A stretch of DNA of 64,000 bases from Planctomycetota bacterium (lineage in GTDB: Bacteria; Planctomycetota; UBA1135; JACQFD01): contig JACQFD010000009.1 in assembly GCA_016200225.1 (NCBI GenBank), positions 1 through 64,000 on the forward strand. The letters run 5' to 3'. A program made the translations under genes and the position numbers. The notes under the pieces were generated by a model. It was not told the DNA's origin. It searched no databases and worked only from the letters and a program-made list of their open reading frames with translations. Shown here one piece after another: positions 1 through 8,276 of this stretch (within the stretch, counting starts at the first letter, position 1; each line of letters begins with the position of its first letter).

Positions 1-370
1 CTAATATAAGCGCGGCTGCTCGGCCGTCGCGGCGCGCGCGTGCCCGCGCAAGCGCGGCCACACCGCGCGTCGCGCGACCGCCTCGCCGTCAGTGATCCCG
101 GCCACATGACACAAGCAACAGATCCCAAATCCCCAAACCCCCAAATCCCCAACGATCGTCGGCCGTGGTTCCGCGCGAGTTCCGCAGCCGAGGGATGGCG
201 GCGCGCAGCGCCGCCATCGTCGGCGAGGACCTGTTCGAGCGCCGGAACCACTGCCGACGATCGGAGAAATATATTAAATATTATAAAAAAATAATAAATA
301 ATAATTATTGACGAAAGTGAATGCGCCCCGCGGCGCCAGAGCGAAAAGCGCCATGCGGCGCCAGAGCACT
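1..370. other. left-edge intergenic region
   Basis: No convincing gene is visible here. A plus-strand frame open from the window edge stops at about position 95 (Arg/Ala-rich) and could be the tail of an upstream gene, but composition alone does not support it. The stretch contains one copy of a dispersed palindromic element (141-262), followed by a strongly AT-rich tract (about 266-310). Next comes a short direct repeat reading GCGGCGCCAGAGC, seen twice between about 333 and 366, just before the stop of the minus-strand B12 operon. I see no clear intrinsic terminator with a T-tract. Confidence 0.5.
141..262 (+). repeat. dispersed palindromic element, copy 1
   Basis: The element starts with CCAAATCCCC and is bounded by the arms CGATCGTCGGC (153-163) and GCCGACGATCG (about 252-262). 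Inside lie a second pair, GTGGTTCCG and CGGAACCAC, and a central perfect hairpin with arms GATGGCGGCGC and GCGCCGCCATC around a GCA loop. The same architecture is found in reverse orientation at 19220-19345. Both copies share the CCCAAATCCCCAACGATCG edge and both are followed by an AT-rich tract. Where the two copies differ, the changes on one arm are matched on the other. It could be a MITE/REP-like element or a structured RNA; no ORF inside looks real. Confidence 0.8.
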
Positions 371-1147
371 CTATCTCCGCTCAAATCTTAATTCTTTTGA
401 TGTATCAATTCGCACTCCGAATGCGGCGCGGGCGGCTTCGCCGCCGATGACTTCGTGTGTTTCGCCGTCGGCGGTGACACGGCCGGAGTTTAGCAATATC
501 GCGCGGGGGAAATGTTCCCATGCGAGCCGGAGATCGTGGATGGCGGCGAGGATGGTTTTGCCTTCGGATCTTAACTTTTGGATAATATCCATCAATTCGA
601 TCTGGTGGCCGATGTCGAGAGCGCTCGTCGGTTCGTCGAAAATTAATATTGGCGATCCCTGCGCGAGCGAGCGCGCGAGGAAAACGCGCTGGCGCTCGCC
701 GGCCGATAATGTGGGAATCGAACGGCGCGCGAGTCCCGCGACGCCGGTTTGTTCCATGGCCGCGTGGACGGCGTCGCGGTCGGCCGCGGTCATCGAACGC
801 CACGCGCCGAGGTGGGGGAATCGGCCCATTGCAACGGCGTCGGCAACGTTAATATCAAAATCCGACCACGTGTTCTGCGGCATGTAAGCGATCCTGCATG
901 CGATTTCGGGACGCGAATATTGTTGTATGTTCTTTCCCTCGAGTTCGACGCGTCCCGACGACGGGCGGCGCACGCCCGTGAGCATGCGGAGCAGCGTCGT
1001 TTTGCCGCTGCCGTTCGGCCCGATAATCGCGGTGCACGCGCCGGCTGTAAATTGTAATGATACGCGGTCGACGATCGCGCGGACGCCCGCGACGTTGAAT
1101 GTTGCATCGAACGCCGCGAGTTGCGGTGCCGCGACTTTTTGTATCAT
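371..1147 (-). CDS. btuD: cobalamin/Fe-siderophore ABC transporter ATP-binding protein
   Basis: Cytoplasmic ATPase of a type II importer; it powers the FecCD-type permease encoded just upstream. The 258-residue protein has Walker A GPNGSGKT (about 43-50), Q-loop Q91, signature LSAGE (147-151), Walker B LIFDEP (168-173) and an H-loop histidine. The ATG at 1147 overlaps the permease stop (ATGA), so this start is preferred. The frame is open far upstream, but that part lies over the permease gene. It is the last gene of a five-gene minus-strand operon that begins at a cobalamin riboswitch, so vitamin B12 is the likely substrate. By family alone the protein could serve heme or siderophores; the B12 call comes from context. 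Confidence 0.9.
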   Translation of the reverse strand: MIQKVAAPQLAAFDATFNVAGVRAIVDRVSLQFTAGACTAIIGPNGSGKTTLLRMLTGVRRPSSGRVELEGKNIQQYSRPEIACRIAYMPQNTWSDFDINVADAVAMGRFPHLGAWRSMTAADRDAVHAAMEQTGVAGLARRSIPTLSAGERQRVFLARSLAQGSPILIFDEPTSALDIGHQIELMDIIQKLRSEGKTILAAIHDLRLAWEHFPRAILLNSGRVTADGETHEVIGGEAARAAFGVRIDTSKELRFERR

Positions 1148-2160
1148 ATGGCGACCCGCTTCGAACGGTAAATGAGTGCTAATAAAAACGGAACGCCGAG
1201 AAACGCGGTGAGAATTCCGAGATGGATCTCCTGTGTTGTCGAGCAAACGCGCCCTATTAAATCGCATAATACCAAAAACGCGCCGCCGCCGAGAAACGAC
1301 GTCGGAAGGAGCAGTCGGGAACGCGATCCGACGAGGAATCGTATGGAATGAGGGACGATCAATCCTACAAATGCGATCGATCCGGCGACCGAAACGGCGG
1401 CGCCCGCGACGAGCGCGCACGCTACTAATAAAAGCAGCCGCGCGGGCCCGACAGGGACGCCGACCGAGAGCGCGTGGTCTTCGCCGAGCGCGAGGATGTC
1501 GACGACGCGGTGGCATGCTAATAATATAATCGCGCCCACGACGATGAACGGCGCGCACAGTTCCACGTGCTGCCACGTGCGCCCCTCGGCGCCGCCGACG
1601 AGCCAGAAGATCACTTGTTTTACGCGGTAGTCGGTCGTTCCTACAAGTAATAATGACATTCCGGCCGCCGCGAGCGTGCCGATCGCGATTCCGGTTAATA
1701 ATAATGAAGCCGTCGACGGGCGCCCGCCGAGGTGCGCGAGCACAAACACTAACATTGCTCCGGTGAGCGCGCCGGCGAACGCGAACGTCGGCAGCGAAAG
1801 CGGGACGGTCTCGGCCCAGCCGAGATAAATAGTAAGAACGGCGCCGAACGCGCCGCCGCCGGTGACGCCGAGAACGCCGGGGTCGGCCATCGGATTCTGA
1901 AAAATCGCCTGCAGCGTCGCGCCCGCGATCGCGAGCGCGCCGCCGACCAGAACCAACAAACAAACGCGCGGAAACCGCACGAATAGTAATATTATTTTTT
2001 CCGATTCTGAAACGTCGGACACGTCGCCGATGCCGAGCGCGCCGAGGAAAACGCGCGCGACCCGCGACGGCGGAATGTCCACGGTGCCGAATGCGGCGGC
2101 GAGCGTGATCGCGACGAACAGTAATAATAAGGAAACGCGCAGCGTTTTCGAAACGATCAT
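1144..2160 (-). CDS. btuC: cobalamin ABC transporter permease (FecCD/BtuC family)
   Basis: Polytopic inner-membrane permease of the FecCD family, 338 residues, close to the usual length. It starts with a basic N-terminus and a first membrane segment, and many hydrophobic helices follow. Family hallmarks include the stretch around LVGGALAIAGATLQ, the nearby GVTGGGAFGAVL and the later IAFVGLIVPH. It is translationally coupled on both sides: its start overlaps the end of the binding-lipoprotein gene and its stop overlaps the ATPase start, each by 4 bp. With the ATPase and the lipoprotein it forms a complete importer, and the riboswitch at the head of the operon points to corrinoids as substrate. 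Confidence 0.9.
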   Translation of the reverse strand: MIVSKTLRVSLLLLFVAITLAAAFGTVDIPPSRVARVFLGALGIGDVSDVSESEKIILLFVRFPRVCLLVLVGGALAIAGATLQAIFQNPMADPGVLGVTGGGAFGAVLTIYLGWAETVPLSLPTFAFAGALTGAMLVFVLAHLGGRPSTASLLLTGIAIGTLAAAGMSLLLVGTTDYRVKQVIFWLVGGAEGRTWQHVELCAPFIVVGAIILLACHRVVDILALGEDHALSVGVPVGPARLLLLVACALVAGAAVSVAGSIAFVGLIVPHSIRFLVGSRSRLLLPTSFLGGGAFLVLCDLIGRVCSTTQEIHLGILTAFLGVPFLLALIYRSKRVAI

Positions 2161-3137
2161 TTCCGGGCGGGTTCTCCAACGGCGTTGGCGCCGGACGAAT
2201 CGCCCGCTTCGCCGGCGCCGGCGCGCGCGGCGCCGAATCGCTCGGGGTGAAGCTCCTTTGCTAATATTTCGACGCCGCTCACGATATGTTGCGATAGCGC
2301 GGTGAGCGCGCGGCCGGGGACGCGGACGACGCGTCCCTGCGCGCAGGCCCGCATTTTTAACAATTGCGGCGGCAAGGCGCGACCGGGAAGGTCGGCGAGC
2401 GAGTCGCGCGCGTCCAATAATAATATATCGGGATCGAGCGCGAGCATCCGTTCGACGGCGATTTCATACGAACCGAAGCGGCCGTTTTCGGCGCCGGCGT
2501 TGATGCCGCCCGCGCGGCGGATGATTTCGTCGATGGAAGTGTTGGAACCCATCGTCCACGATGCGGCCCAATAAACGACGCGCGGTTTTTTCTTTAGATT
2601 TAATAATTTTTCGTCGACGCGCGCGAGCCGCGTCTCCATCGTTTGTATCATTTCCTCCGCTTTCCGCGGTTCGCCGACGCGGTGGCCGAGCGCGCGAATG
2701 CAATTTTCAATTCCTTCGATCGACGTGAGCTCGTCGTGGCGAAAGTACGGCCGTCCCGATTTTTGTAATACATCCAAAAAATCGGCCGCATTGTAAGGAT
2801 TGACGCAGACGAGATCGGGCTCGAGGGAGAGAATCTTTTCGAGTTCCGCGCGCACGCGCGGAATGTGGTCGGGATACAAATTGGCGACGTTCGAAAGACC
2901 CGCGTCGTCGACATAAACATTCACGGCGACGACGCGTTCGACGCCGACAAGTTCATACAATATTTCGTCGGCGCCGAGATTCACGCTGCAAATTCGCCTC
3001 GGCGCGGCCGCGAAACGCGGGGCGGCCGCGTTGTCGCCGTCGCAGGCGATCGTTATGAACGCGAACGCGGCGCAAATACAAAGAATCGCCGCGCGCGCGG
3101 CGCGATTGGATATAAACATTCCTGGAATTTTACTCAA
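2157..3137 (-). CDS. btuF: periplasmic cobalamin-binding lipoprotein (BtuF-like)
   Basis: Substrate-binding protein of the importer, 326 residues. It has a short basic N-terminus, a hydrophobic stretch and a lipobox-like FITIAC with Cys at about residue 32, so it is probably a lipoprotein. A second Met at residue 7 is an alternative start. The mature part shows the class III binding-protein pattern: a RICSVNLGADEILYELVG-type start and later 'LEPDLV' and 'LDPDILLL' segments. It is coupled to btuC by a 4-bp overlap, and its start overlaps the end of the preceding gene by 8 bp. The C-terminal 30 residues are Ala/Gly-rich and probably disordered. Confidence 0.85.
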   Translation of the reverse strand: MSKIPGMFISNRAARAAILCICAAFAFITIACDGDNAAAPRFAAAPRRICSVNLGADEILYELVGVERVVAVNVYVDDAGLSNVANLYPDHIPRVRAELEKILSLEPDLVCVNPYNAADFLDVLQKSGRPYFRHDELTSIEGIENCIRALGHRVGEPRKAEEMIQTMETRLARVDEKLLNLKKKPRVVYWAASWTMGSNTSIDEIIRRAGGINAGAENGRFGSYEIAVERMLALDPDILLLDARDSLADLPGRALPPQLLKMRACAQGRVVRVPGRALTALSQHIVSGVEILAKELHPERFGAARAGAGEAGDSSGANAVGEPARK

Positions 3138-4098
3138 TTCCGATGTACTCCTCGTCCCATCGCTTCAGCGTGAGGTCCATCTGCACCTCGACGACGTCCT
3201 TGGCGTGTTTCATACGGAAGTCGCGGAATTGTTTGGGATGGACGCACGCGGCGAGGATTTCGAGCGATTCGACGATGCGCGGCCCCGGCCGGTTGAAATA
3301 TTGATTGCCGTCGGAAATGTAAATTCGTCCCTGCATGACGACGTCCCAATCGTCCCACGGCAGGTTTTTCTTTAATAATTGCAATTCGGTCAGCGTGCGC
3401 GCGATGTCGAATCCGCATGGCTTGATCAGGACGCCCTCGGGGTTGACGGCTTCCAATTGTTGCAACGTCACGGCGGGCGATTTTTCGCCCGGTTTTGTTA
3501 TTAAAGGAACGGCGAAGCACATATCGATCATTTCGGGCATCCACGTACCGCCGATCATCACGGGATCGAGCCACTCGATCGTTAATATTTCGGGCCGCAC
3601 CGAATTGCGCGACGCGCGCTCCTTGATCGAGGCGGCGCGGGACTTCAATTCGGCGACGAGCGACGTGGCGCGCTCGACGCGCCCGATGGCCTCGCCGACG
3701 CGCACGATGTCGTCGAAGATATCAAAAAACCGCTCGGGCTTTAAACTTACGATTTCGACCTTCTTGCCCGTGATCTCTTTCGCGGCGTCGCGAACGTCAT
3801 TATACGAAACGGCGCAGACATCGCATAAATCCTGCGTCACGATGACGTCGGGGGAGATCGCTTTCAACTTTTCGCGGTCCAATTGATAAATTGCGAGCGC
3901 CTGTGCCGCGGCGCCGCGCACGTTTTTATCAATTTGTAAACTCGACGTTTTTGTATCGACGCGCGGCGCCGTCAAAACCGGCAGACCGATCACGTCCGAC
4001 GGAAAATCGCATTCGTGCGAAACGCCCGCGAGGTCCGGCCTCGCGCCGAGCGCGCACACGATTTCCGTCGCGGAAGGCAATAAAGAAACGATTCGCAT
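3130..4098 (-). CDS. soluble cobalamin-binding protein, BtuF-like without signal peptide
   Basis: 322 residues of the same binding-protein superfamily. It begins directly with MRIVSLLPSATEIVCALG, the mature BtuF start, so there is no export signal. It contains a VTQDLCDVCAVS segment and the family's LEAVNPEGVLIKP-type motif. Cytosolic BtuF-like proteins of this type are widespread and often called cobalamin-binding proteins; their role is not settled. Sitting between the adenosyltransferase and the importer genes under a B12 riboswitch, it may hand over corrinoid inside the cell, which is inference. Loss of a signal peptide through a wrong start is unlikely, because the conserved fold begins at residue 3. 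Confidence 0.8.
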   Translation of the reverse strand: MRIVSLLPSATEIVCALGARPDLAGVSHECDFPSDVIGLPVLTAPRVDTKTSSLQIDKNVRGAAAQALAIYQLDREKLKAISPDVIVTQDLCDVCAVSYNDVRDAAKEITGKKVEIVSLKPERFFDIFDDIVRVGEAIGRVERATSLVAELKSRAASIKERASRNSVRPEILTIEWLDPVMIGGTWMPEMIDMCFAVPLITKPGEKSPAVTLQQLEAVNPEGVLIKPCGFDIARTLTELQLLKKNLPWDDWDVVMQGRIYISDGNQYFNRPGPRIVESLEILAACVHPKQFRDFRMKHAKDVVEVQMDLTLKRWDEEYIGIE

Positions 4099-4135
4099 GT
4101 AGTATTAAATGATTTATAAAAAAATGAGTTATTTT

Positions 4136-4699
4136 CTATCGCCGGCTGTCCCAGACGGGATCGTTTATGTTTCGCGTTTTGTTCTCGTAACGCGCCATCA
4201 CGAACAGCGCGTCGCTCAATCGGTTTAGATAAATAACAGTAAACGCTCCGACGGGCTCCGAATGCGAGAGCGTCACGACGTTGCGTTCGGCGCGGCGACA
4301 AACGCAACGCGCGACGTGCAACTGTGCCGCGCCCGGCGTTCCGCCCGGCAATATGAAATTCGCGAGAGGCTCGAGTTCCTCGGTGAATTTGTCCATGAGC
4401 GTTTCGAGCGCCGCGACGTGTCGTTCCTGAATGGTAGGAACGGGCATTTTTTGTTTATCTTCTTCCAAAATACACAAATCCGAACCTAAATGAAACAATT
4501 CGTTTTGTATATTTCGTAGCGCATCCGCGATCGCGGTGTTCGGCGTCATGGCGATCGCGACGCCGATCGTCGAATTTAACTCATCGACCGTCCCGTACGC
4601 TTCGATCCGCGCGGAATCTTTGGATACGCGCTGTCCGCCGCCGAGGTTCGTGCGGCCGTCGTCGCCCGTTCGGGTGTAAACCCGCGTGATTCGGGGCAT
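4136..4699 (-). CDS. ATP:cob(I)alamin adenosyltransferase (PduO/MMAB type)
   Basis: Converts cob(I)alamin and ATP to adenosylcobalamin in the cytoplasm. The 187-residue protein has the PduO N-terminal ATP-binding signature [14 protein letters not shown] (residues 9-22). It also has the [10 protein letters not shown] segment, and in the C-terminal half CRRAERNVV and [15 protein letters not shown], all typical of the family. Its length matches single-domain MMAB/PduO enzymes. It is the first gene after the cobalamin riboswitch and lies 37 bp before the soluble binding-protein gene. The operon thus couples uptake with cofactor activation, implying AdoCbl-dependent enzymes elsewhere in the genome. 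Confidence 0.95.
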   Translation of the reverse strand: MPRITRVYTRTGDDGRTNLGGGQRVSKDSARIEAYGTVDELNSTIGVAIAMTPNTAIADALRNIQNELFHLGSDLCILEEDKQKMPVPTIQERHVAALETLMDKFTEELEPLANFILPGGTPGAAQLHVARCVCRRAERNVVTLSHSEPVGAFTVIYLNRLSDALFVMARYENKTRNINDPVWDSRR

Positions 4700-4795
4700 T
4701 TGTGTAGGTCCTTGTTCCGGAGTTCCGCGCCGGTTGGTCGAATGGAAACTCGCCGGAAGTTATCGGCATGGACGCCATGCCGGACTCCAAGCAAG

Positions 4796-5030
4796 GCTTC
4801 AAGGCGGTCTTCTGGCTCGTGATGCGACGCGCGAGCGTCGAGGTCATCGCCTTCCCGGTTGTGACACCAGTGGCTTTTGTAGTGGGTTCATTCGAGCGTT
4901 CGAGGCCATGGCTGACCTCTACTCAAACGGAATCCACTACCGGAAAATTCTTATGGCCGTCATCACTTACAGCGGCGGGTCCGCGCCGGATTCGCACCGG
5001 CTTCCCGGACCTTGAAGCAGTTGTGTGAGA
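4796..5030 (-). promoter_or_regulatory. cobalamin riboswitch (B12 box at 4803-4818)
   Basis: Reading the minus strand from about 5020, the leader shows CCGGGAAGCCGGTG and GAATCCGGCGCGGACCCGC, then CGCTGTAA, the conserved 5' part of a cobalamin riboswitch. Further on come GCCACTGGTG with GGGAAGGC, and finally the B12 box GAGCCAGAAGACCGCC at 4818-4803. The order and spacing fit the family. The aptamer ends about 100 nt before the adenosyltransferase start, leaving room for an expression platform. It should switch off the five downstream genes when adenosyl- or another cobalamin is plentiful. Its 5' edge is an estimate. Confidence 0.95.
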
Positions 5031-5040
5031 ATTATGGTGG

Positions 5041-6690
5041 ATGCTCAGGGGAAACGCCAGCATCGACTGGCCGTCCGCATGGATTTACGCGCCGTCCAGT
5101 AAATTGATTCGCTCCTTGACCACAGATCCGACGCAACCGCGCACACCGGCGTTCCTCGAACGCGCATGGATCGTGCTCGCGGTGTGCCTCGCGGTTTCGT
5201 TCATAACTTATGCAAGCGCTCTCGGAAATAAGTTCTTTAACGACGATTCGACGTTCTTGAACGACGCGCGGCAGCACCTGCACGAGCCGCTCAAGGTTTT
5301 TACCATTTCGCCGCTCGGCTGGTACCGGCCGCTCTGGTCATTTTACATCTGGGTGTTATATCGTGTTTTCGAACTGAATCCGCTGCCGTATTTTATTATT
5401 GGAATCGCGATCCACGGACTCACGGGATTTTTAGTATGGCGGCTCGCGCGCGCGATCCGGCTTTCGGCCGGCGCCTGTTGGGTGGCGGCGCTCGCATTTA
5501 TAACATTTTTTTCGCATTGCGAATCGACGCTCTGGATGGCGGCGCACAATTCGAGCATGGTCGCGACGATGGCGATCCTTGCGATGCTCGCGAACCTCTC
5601 GGCCGCCGAGTCCGGCGGCGCGAGGATCCTGATCGCGCCGCTGCTCGTGCTCGCGGCGCTTTTTACTAAAGAAACGGGCGTCACCGCCGTCGCGTGGGTG
5701 CCGCTCGCGGAATTATTATGTATCAACTGGCGAAAACTCTCAAATCGAAAGGCGCTCGTGCGATATGCGCTGATCGCGCTCGTGCGATATGCGCTCATCG
5801 CTCTCGCCGTTTGGTTTTTCTTCCATGAAAACCCGCGCATGAGCGAAGCCGCAAGCGGGGCCAACGGCGCGGGCGACAATGCCCGCGCGAATATTAAGAA
5901 TATTACACTTCCGCGGATCCTCGGCGCGTTCGTTTTTCTGTTCTCGCCCGTGGGCTGTGTCGGCGAAGGCGCGGGGACGAAGGGCGACATGAGCGTTTGG
6001 GCCGGCGCGGCGGCGGTCGCGGGTTTGTTTATCATATTAATTATCTTTCGGCGGGATTTAATCCTGCACGGGCTGTTCGCGGCCGCGCTGGCGTTCGTCG
6101 CGCTCGCGCCAACGTCGACCACGATGTTACAGATGGGAACGCCCTATCGTTTATATTATTTCGCGACGGTCGGCGCGGCGCTCTGCCTCGCATTATTGTA
6201 CGAATGTTCGGGGCCGCGTCCGGCGCGCGCCGCCGCCTCAATGATTTTATTATTTTACTTTTGCTGGAACGCGTGGTCGCTGCGGACGATGAATCTTAAA
6301 TATTATCAACCGTTTTCCGTGGCGCAGACGTCGTTTACGATCAAACTGGCGGAACATCTGCCGCCAAACCGTCCGGCGCGGCTGATTCTGACCGAACCGC
6401 CGATCACGAATCTTTTTCATTTGCAAAGATTCCTCGAATTGTATTATGGCATTCCCGAGTCGCAGATCGAACGGCACCTTGAGGCGGCCGACACGGCGCC
6501 GGTCTGGCTCCAGCGCGAAATCAAGGCGGGTTCGACCGCGCTTCGGTATGAAAACGGCGAGTTCGCCGAAACGAGTGTGTTTCCGCCGCATTTTGATATA
6601 TCCTTCACCGACGCGCAGGGCCGCGAACACGGTCCCGAGCCCGTATATCAGATGACCGCGTATAAGTTAAGATGGATCCCGTACCGATGA
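5041..6690 (+). CDS. polytopic membrane protein, GT-C glycosyltransferase-like
   Basis: 549 residues with an N-terminal membrane segment (about 42-62), then a loop containing the acidic pair NDDS (68-69), a short aromatic-rich segment (YRPLWSFYIW) and at least eight further hydrophobic helices. A C-terminal soluble region of about 120 residues follows. This layout resembles GT-C (PMT/ArnT-like) glycosyltransferases, whose first loop carries a catalytic acidic residue; I could not assign a family. An imperfect 24-bp tandem duplication at 5758-5805 repeats VRYALIAL inside a helix. It is transcribed divergently from the riboswitch operon. The true start could lie a little downstream, because residues 1-35 look unconserved. 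Confidence 0.65.
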   Translation: MLRGNASIDWPSAWIYAPSSKLIRSLTTDPTQPRTPAFLERAWIVLAVCLAVSFITYASALGNKFFNDDSTFLNDARQHLHEPLKVFTISPLGWYRPLWSFYIWVLYRVFELNPLPYFIIGIAIHGLTGFLVWRLARAIRLSAGACWVAALAFITFFSHCESTLWMAAHNSSMVATMAILAMLANLSAAESGGARILIAPLLVLAALFTKETGVTAVAWVPLAELLCINWRKLSNRKALVRYALIALVRYALIALAVWFFFHENPRMSEAASGANGAGDNARANIKNITLPRILGAFVFLFSPVGCVGEGAGTKGDMSVWAGAAAVAGLFIILIIFRRDLILHGLFAAALAFVALAPTSTTMLQMGTPYRLYYFATVGAALCLALLYECSGPRPARAAASMILLFYFCWNAWSLRTMNLKYYQPFSVAQTSFTIKLAEHLPPNRPARLILTEPPITNLFHLQRFLELYYGIPESQIERHLEAADTAPVWLQREIKAGSTALRYENGEFAETSVFPPHFDISFTDAQGREHGPEPVYQMTAYKLRWIPYR

Positions 6691-6723
6691 GAATACGATG
6701 AGACTAACAATAACGAGAACGGC

Positions 6724-7458
6724 ATGCCGCCCATAGCGCGAAGCGAAGCCATGCGCCGGCTGACCCACGCGTCCGTGGGCGCCCTCTCATTGCTTTTGTT
6801 ATGGATTCCGTGGCCCGCCGTGCTGATTTGTTGCGTCGGCGGCATTTTGATGAACATGTTTTTGTTACCTCGAATCGCGCCGAGGATTTTCCGGCCCGAT
6901 GAAGGGAAATTCGCGGGCGTGCGCGCGTATCCGATGGCCGTGTTATTGTTAGTTATCCTTTTCCCGCTGAGGACGGCGGCGGGTGCGTGGGCAATATTAG
7001 CGATCGGCGACTCGATGGCCGCGTTGATCGGCCGATCCATGGGACGTAACAAATTGCCGTGGAACCCCGACAAGAGCTGGCAGGGATTCGCCGCTTTTGT
7101 ATGTTTTGGAACCTGTGCGGGAGCGATCGCTTATAGTATTGTCGAAGCGGCGGAGCCGAGAACGTTCGGTATTTTCGGCGAGGAGTATCTTCATATTCTC
7201 GGCCAGAGGCCGTGGCTAGCCACGTTGAACGCGCACCTGGCAATTTGGGGCACGGAAAGCGATTATACAATTCGCGCGTCGTCCGGCGGCCTCGGCGCGC
7301 CGGCGGTCTGGCTGGCGGCGGGGGCGGCGGCCTCCGCGGCTGCGCTCGCGGAGACGATTCGCGTGAAGCTGGACGATAATTTTCGAACCGCGCTGGCGGC
7401 CGGCGCAGTATTGTTGTATTGCGATCCGTTGACGAAGGCGATTCAGTCTATTATTTAA
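6724..7458 (+). CDS. phytol/dolichol kinase-like (CTP-transferase family) membrane protein
   Basis: 244 residues, about six to seven membrane segments. The diagnostic stretch is GDSMAALIGRSMGRNKLPWN followed by DKSWQGF (around residues 98-124), and near the C-terminus KLDDNFRTALAAG. This GD-x-A-x3-GR ... KS-x-x-G arrangement is shared by dolichol kinase (SEC59), plant phytol kinase (VTE5) and CdsA-like CTP enzymes. A role in phosphorylating a polyprenol is therefore likely, while phosphatidate cytidylyltransferase activity is the main alternative. It is followed after 11 bp by a DUF92 gene and then by a UbiA prenyltransferase, which favours isoprenoid-alcohol metabolism. Confidence 0.75.
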   Translation: MPPIARSEAMRRLTHASVGALSLLLLWIPWPAVLICCVGGILMNMFLLPRIAPRIFRPDEGKFAGVRAYPMAVLLLVILFPLRTAAGAWAILAIGDSMAALIGRSMGRNKLPWNPDKSWQGFAAFVCFGTCAGAIAYSIVEAAEPRTFGIFGEEYLHILGQRPWLATLNAHLAIWGTESDYTIRASSGGLGAPAVWLAAGAAASAAALAETIRVKLDDNFRTALAAGAVLLYCDPLTKAIQSII

Positions 7459-7469
7459 TTAACGAAAAC

Positions 7470-8222
7470 ATGGATCCAAACGATATCCGATTGATTCTCG
7501 TCGTCAACGTCGCGTTCGGCGCGCTCGCGTTCTTCGCGCGCACCGTCGGCCGCTCCGGATTGCTCGCGGGCGTCATGCTCGGATCGATCTTGTGGTGGAT
7601 CGCCGGCTGGCAGGGCTGGTGCGTATTGTTTTTATTCTTTATCATCGGTTCGGGGTTGACGAAGTTTAAGGCTGGCGTTAAAGAATCGCGCGGCATCGCG
7701 GAGGCGTCCGGCGGGCGTCGCGGCGCGCGCAACGCGCTCGCGAAGGTCATGCCCGGATTGCTCGCGGCGTGGTGCGCCGCGTTGTTTACAGATCCGGCGA
7801 GCGCGTGGAACGGCATCTGGCACGTCGCATTTGTAGCAACCTTCGCGACGGCGGCGGCGGACACGGCGGGAACGGAAGTGGGCAAGGCGATCGGCCGCAC
7901 GCCTATATTATTAACAAGTTTCCGGCGCGTGGCTCCTGGCACGATCGGCGCCGTTTCGGTCGAGGGAACGGCGGCGGGCATCGTCGCCGCGGTCGCGCTC
8001 GCGGTTTTCGGAGCGCTCGCGAAGAATTATTATCAACCGTTCGATCCATGGAAAGGCGCATCGGTCGTCGTCGCGGCCGCGTTTCTCGGAAACGTTTTCG
8101 AATCGTGGATGAACGCCTTCATGGTCGGCCGCAAGAAACTCGATCATGAATTATCGAATTTTCTACTCTGCGTCGCCGGGGGCGCGGCCGCCCTCGGGAT
8201 GTGTGCGCTGTTTCGTTTATAA
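7470..8222 (+). CDS. DUF92 family membrane protein (VTE6/phytyl-phosphate kinase-like)
   Basis: 250 residues, mostly membrane-embedded. The DUF92 hallmarks are visible: AAADTAGTEVGKAIGRTP (around 138-155), then VAPGTIGAVSVEGTAAG and a late ESWMNAF segment. The family includes plant VTE6, which phosphorylates phytyl phosphate to the diphosphate. The frame stays open upstream to a TTG at 7419 that would overlap the previous gene. I chose the ATG at 7470, 11 bp after the previous stop. Next to a VTE5-like kinase and before a UbiA enzyme, a second phosphorylation step of a polyprenol is the most economical reading; direct evidence in bacteria is thin. Confidence 0.8.
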   Translation: MDPNDIRLILVVNVAFGALAFFARTVGRSGLLAGVMLGSILWWIAGWQGWCVLFLFFIIGSGLTKFKAGVKESRGIAEASGGRRGARNALAKVMPGLLAAWCAALFTDPASAWNGIWHVAFVATFATAAADTAGTEVGKAIGRTPILLTSFRRVAPGTIGAVSVEGTAAGIVAAVALAVFGALAKNYYQPFDPWKGASVVVAAAFLGNVFESWMNAFMVGRKKLDHELSNFLLCVAGGAAALGMCALFRL

Positions 8223-8276
8223 ACATTTCAGAATCGCTTTAATCTAATAAATAACTAATAAATCCGCTTCAACGCC

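Noticed and set aside
1148-2179. N-terminal extension of the BtuD frame giving a 602-residue protein
   Set aside because: The extra part is Arg-rich antisense-phase sequence over the permease gene; the ATGA overlap and the family start at 1147 explain the gene.
4768-5028. Plus-strand frames across the B12 leader
   Set aside because: The region is explained by the cobalamin riboswitch on the minus strand.
5343-6122. 259-codon minus-strand frame over the GT-C-like gene
   Set aside because: Composition follows the complementary strand of a membrane protein; no start site or motif.
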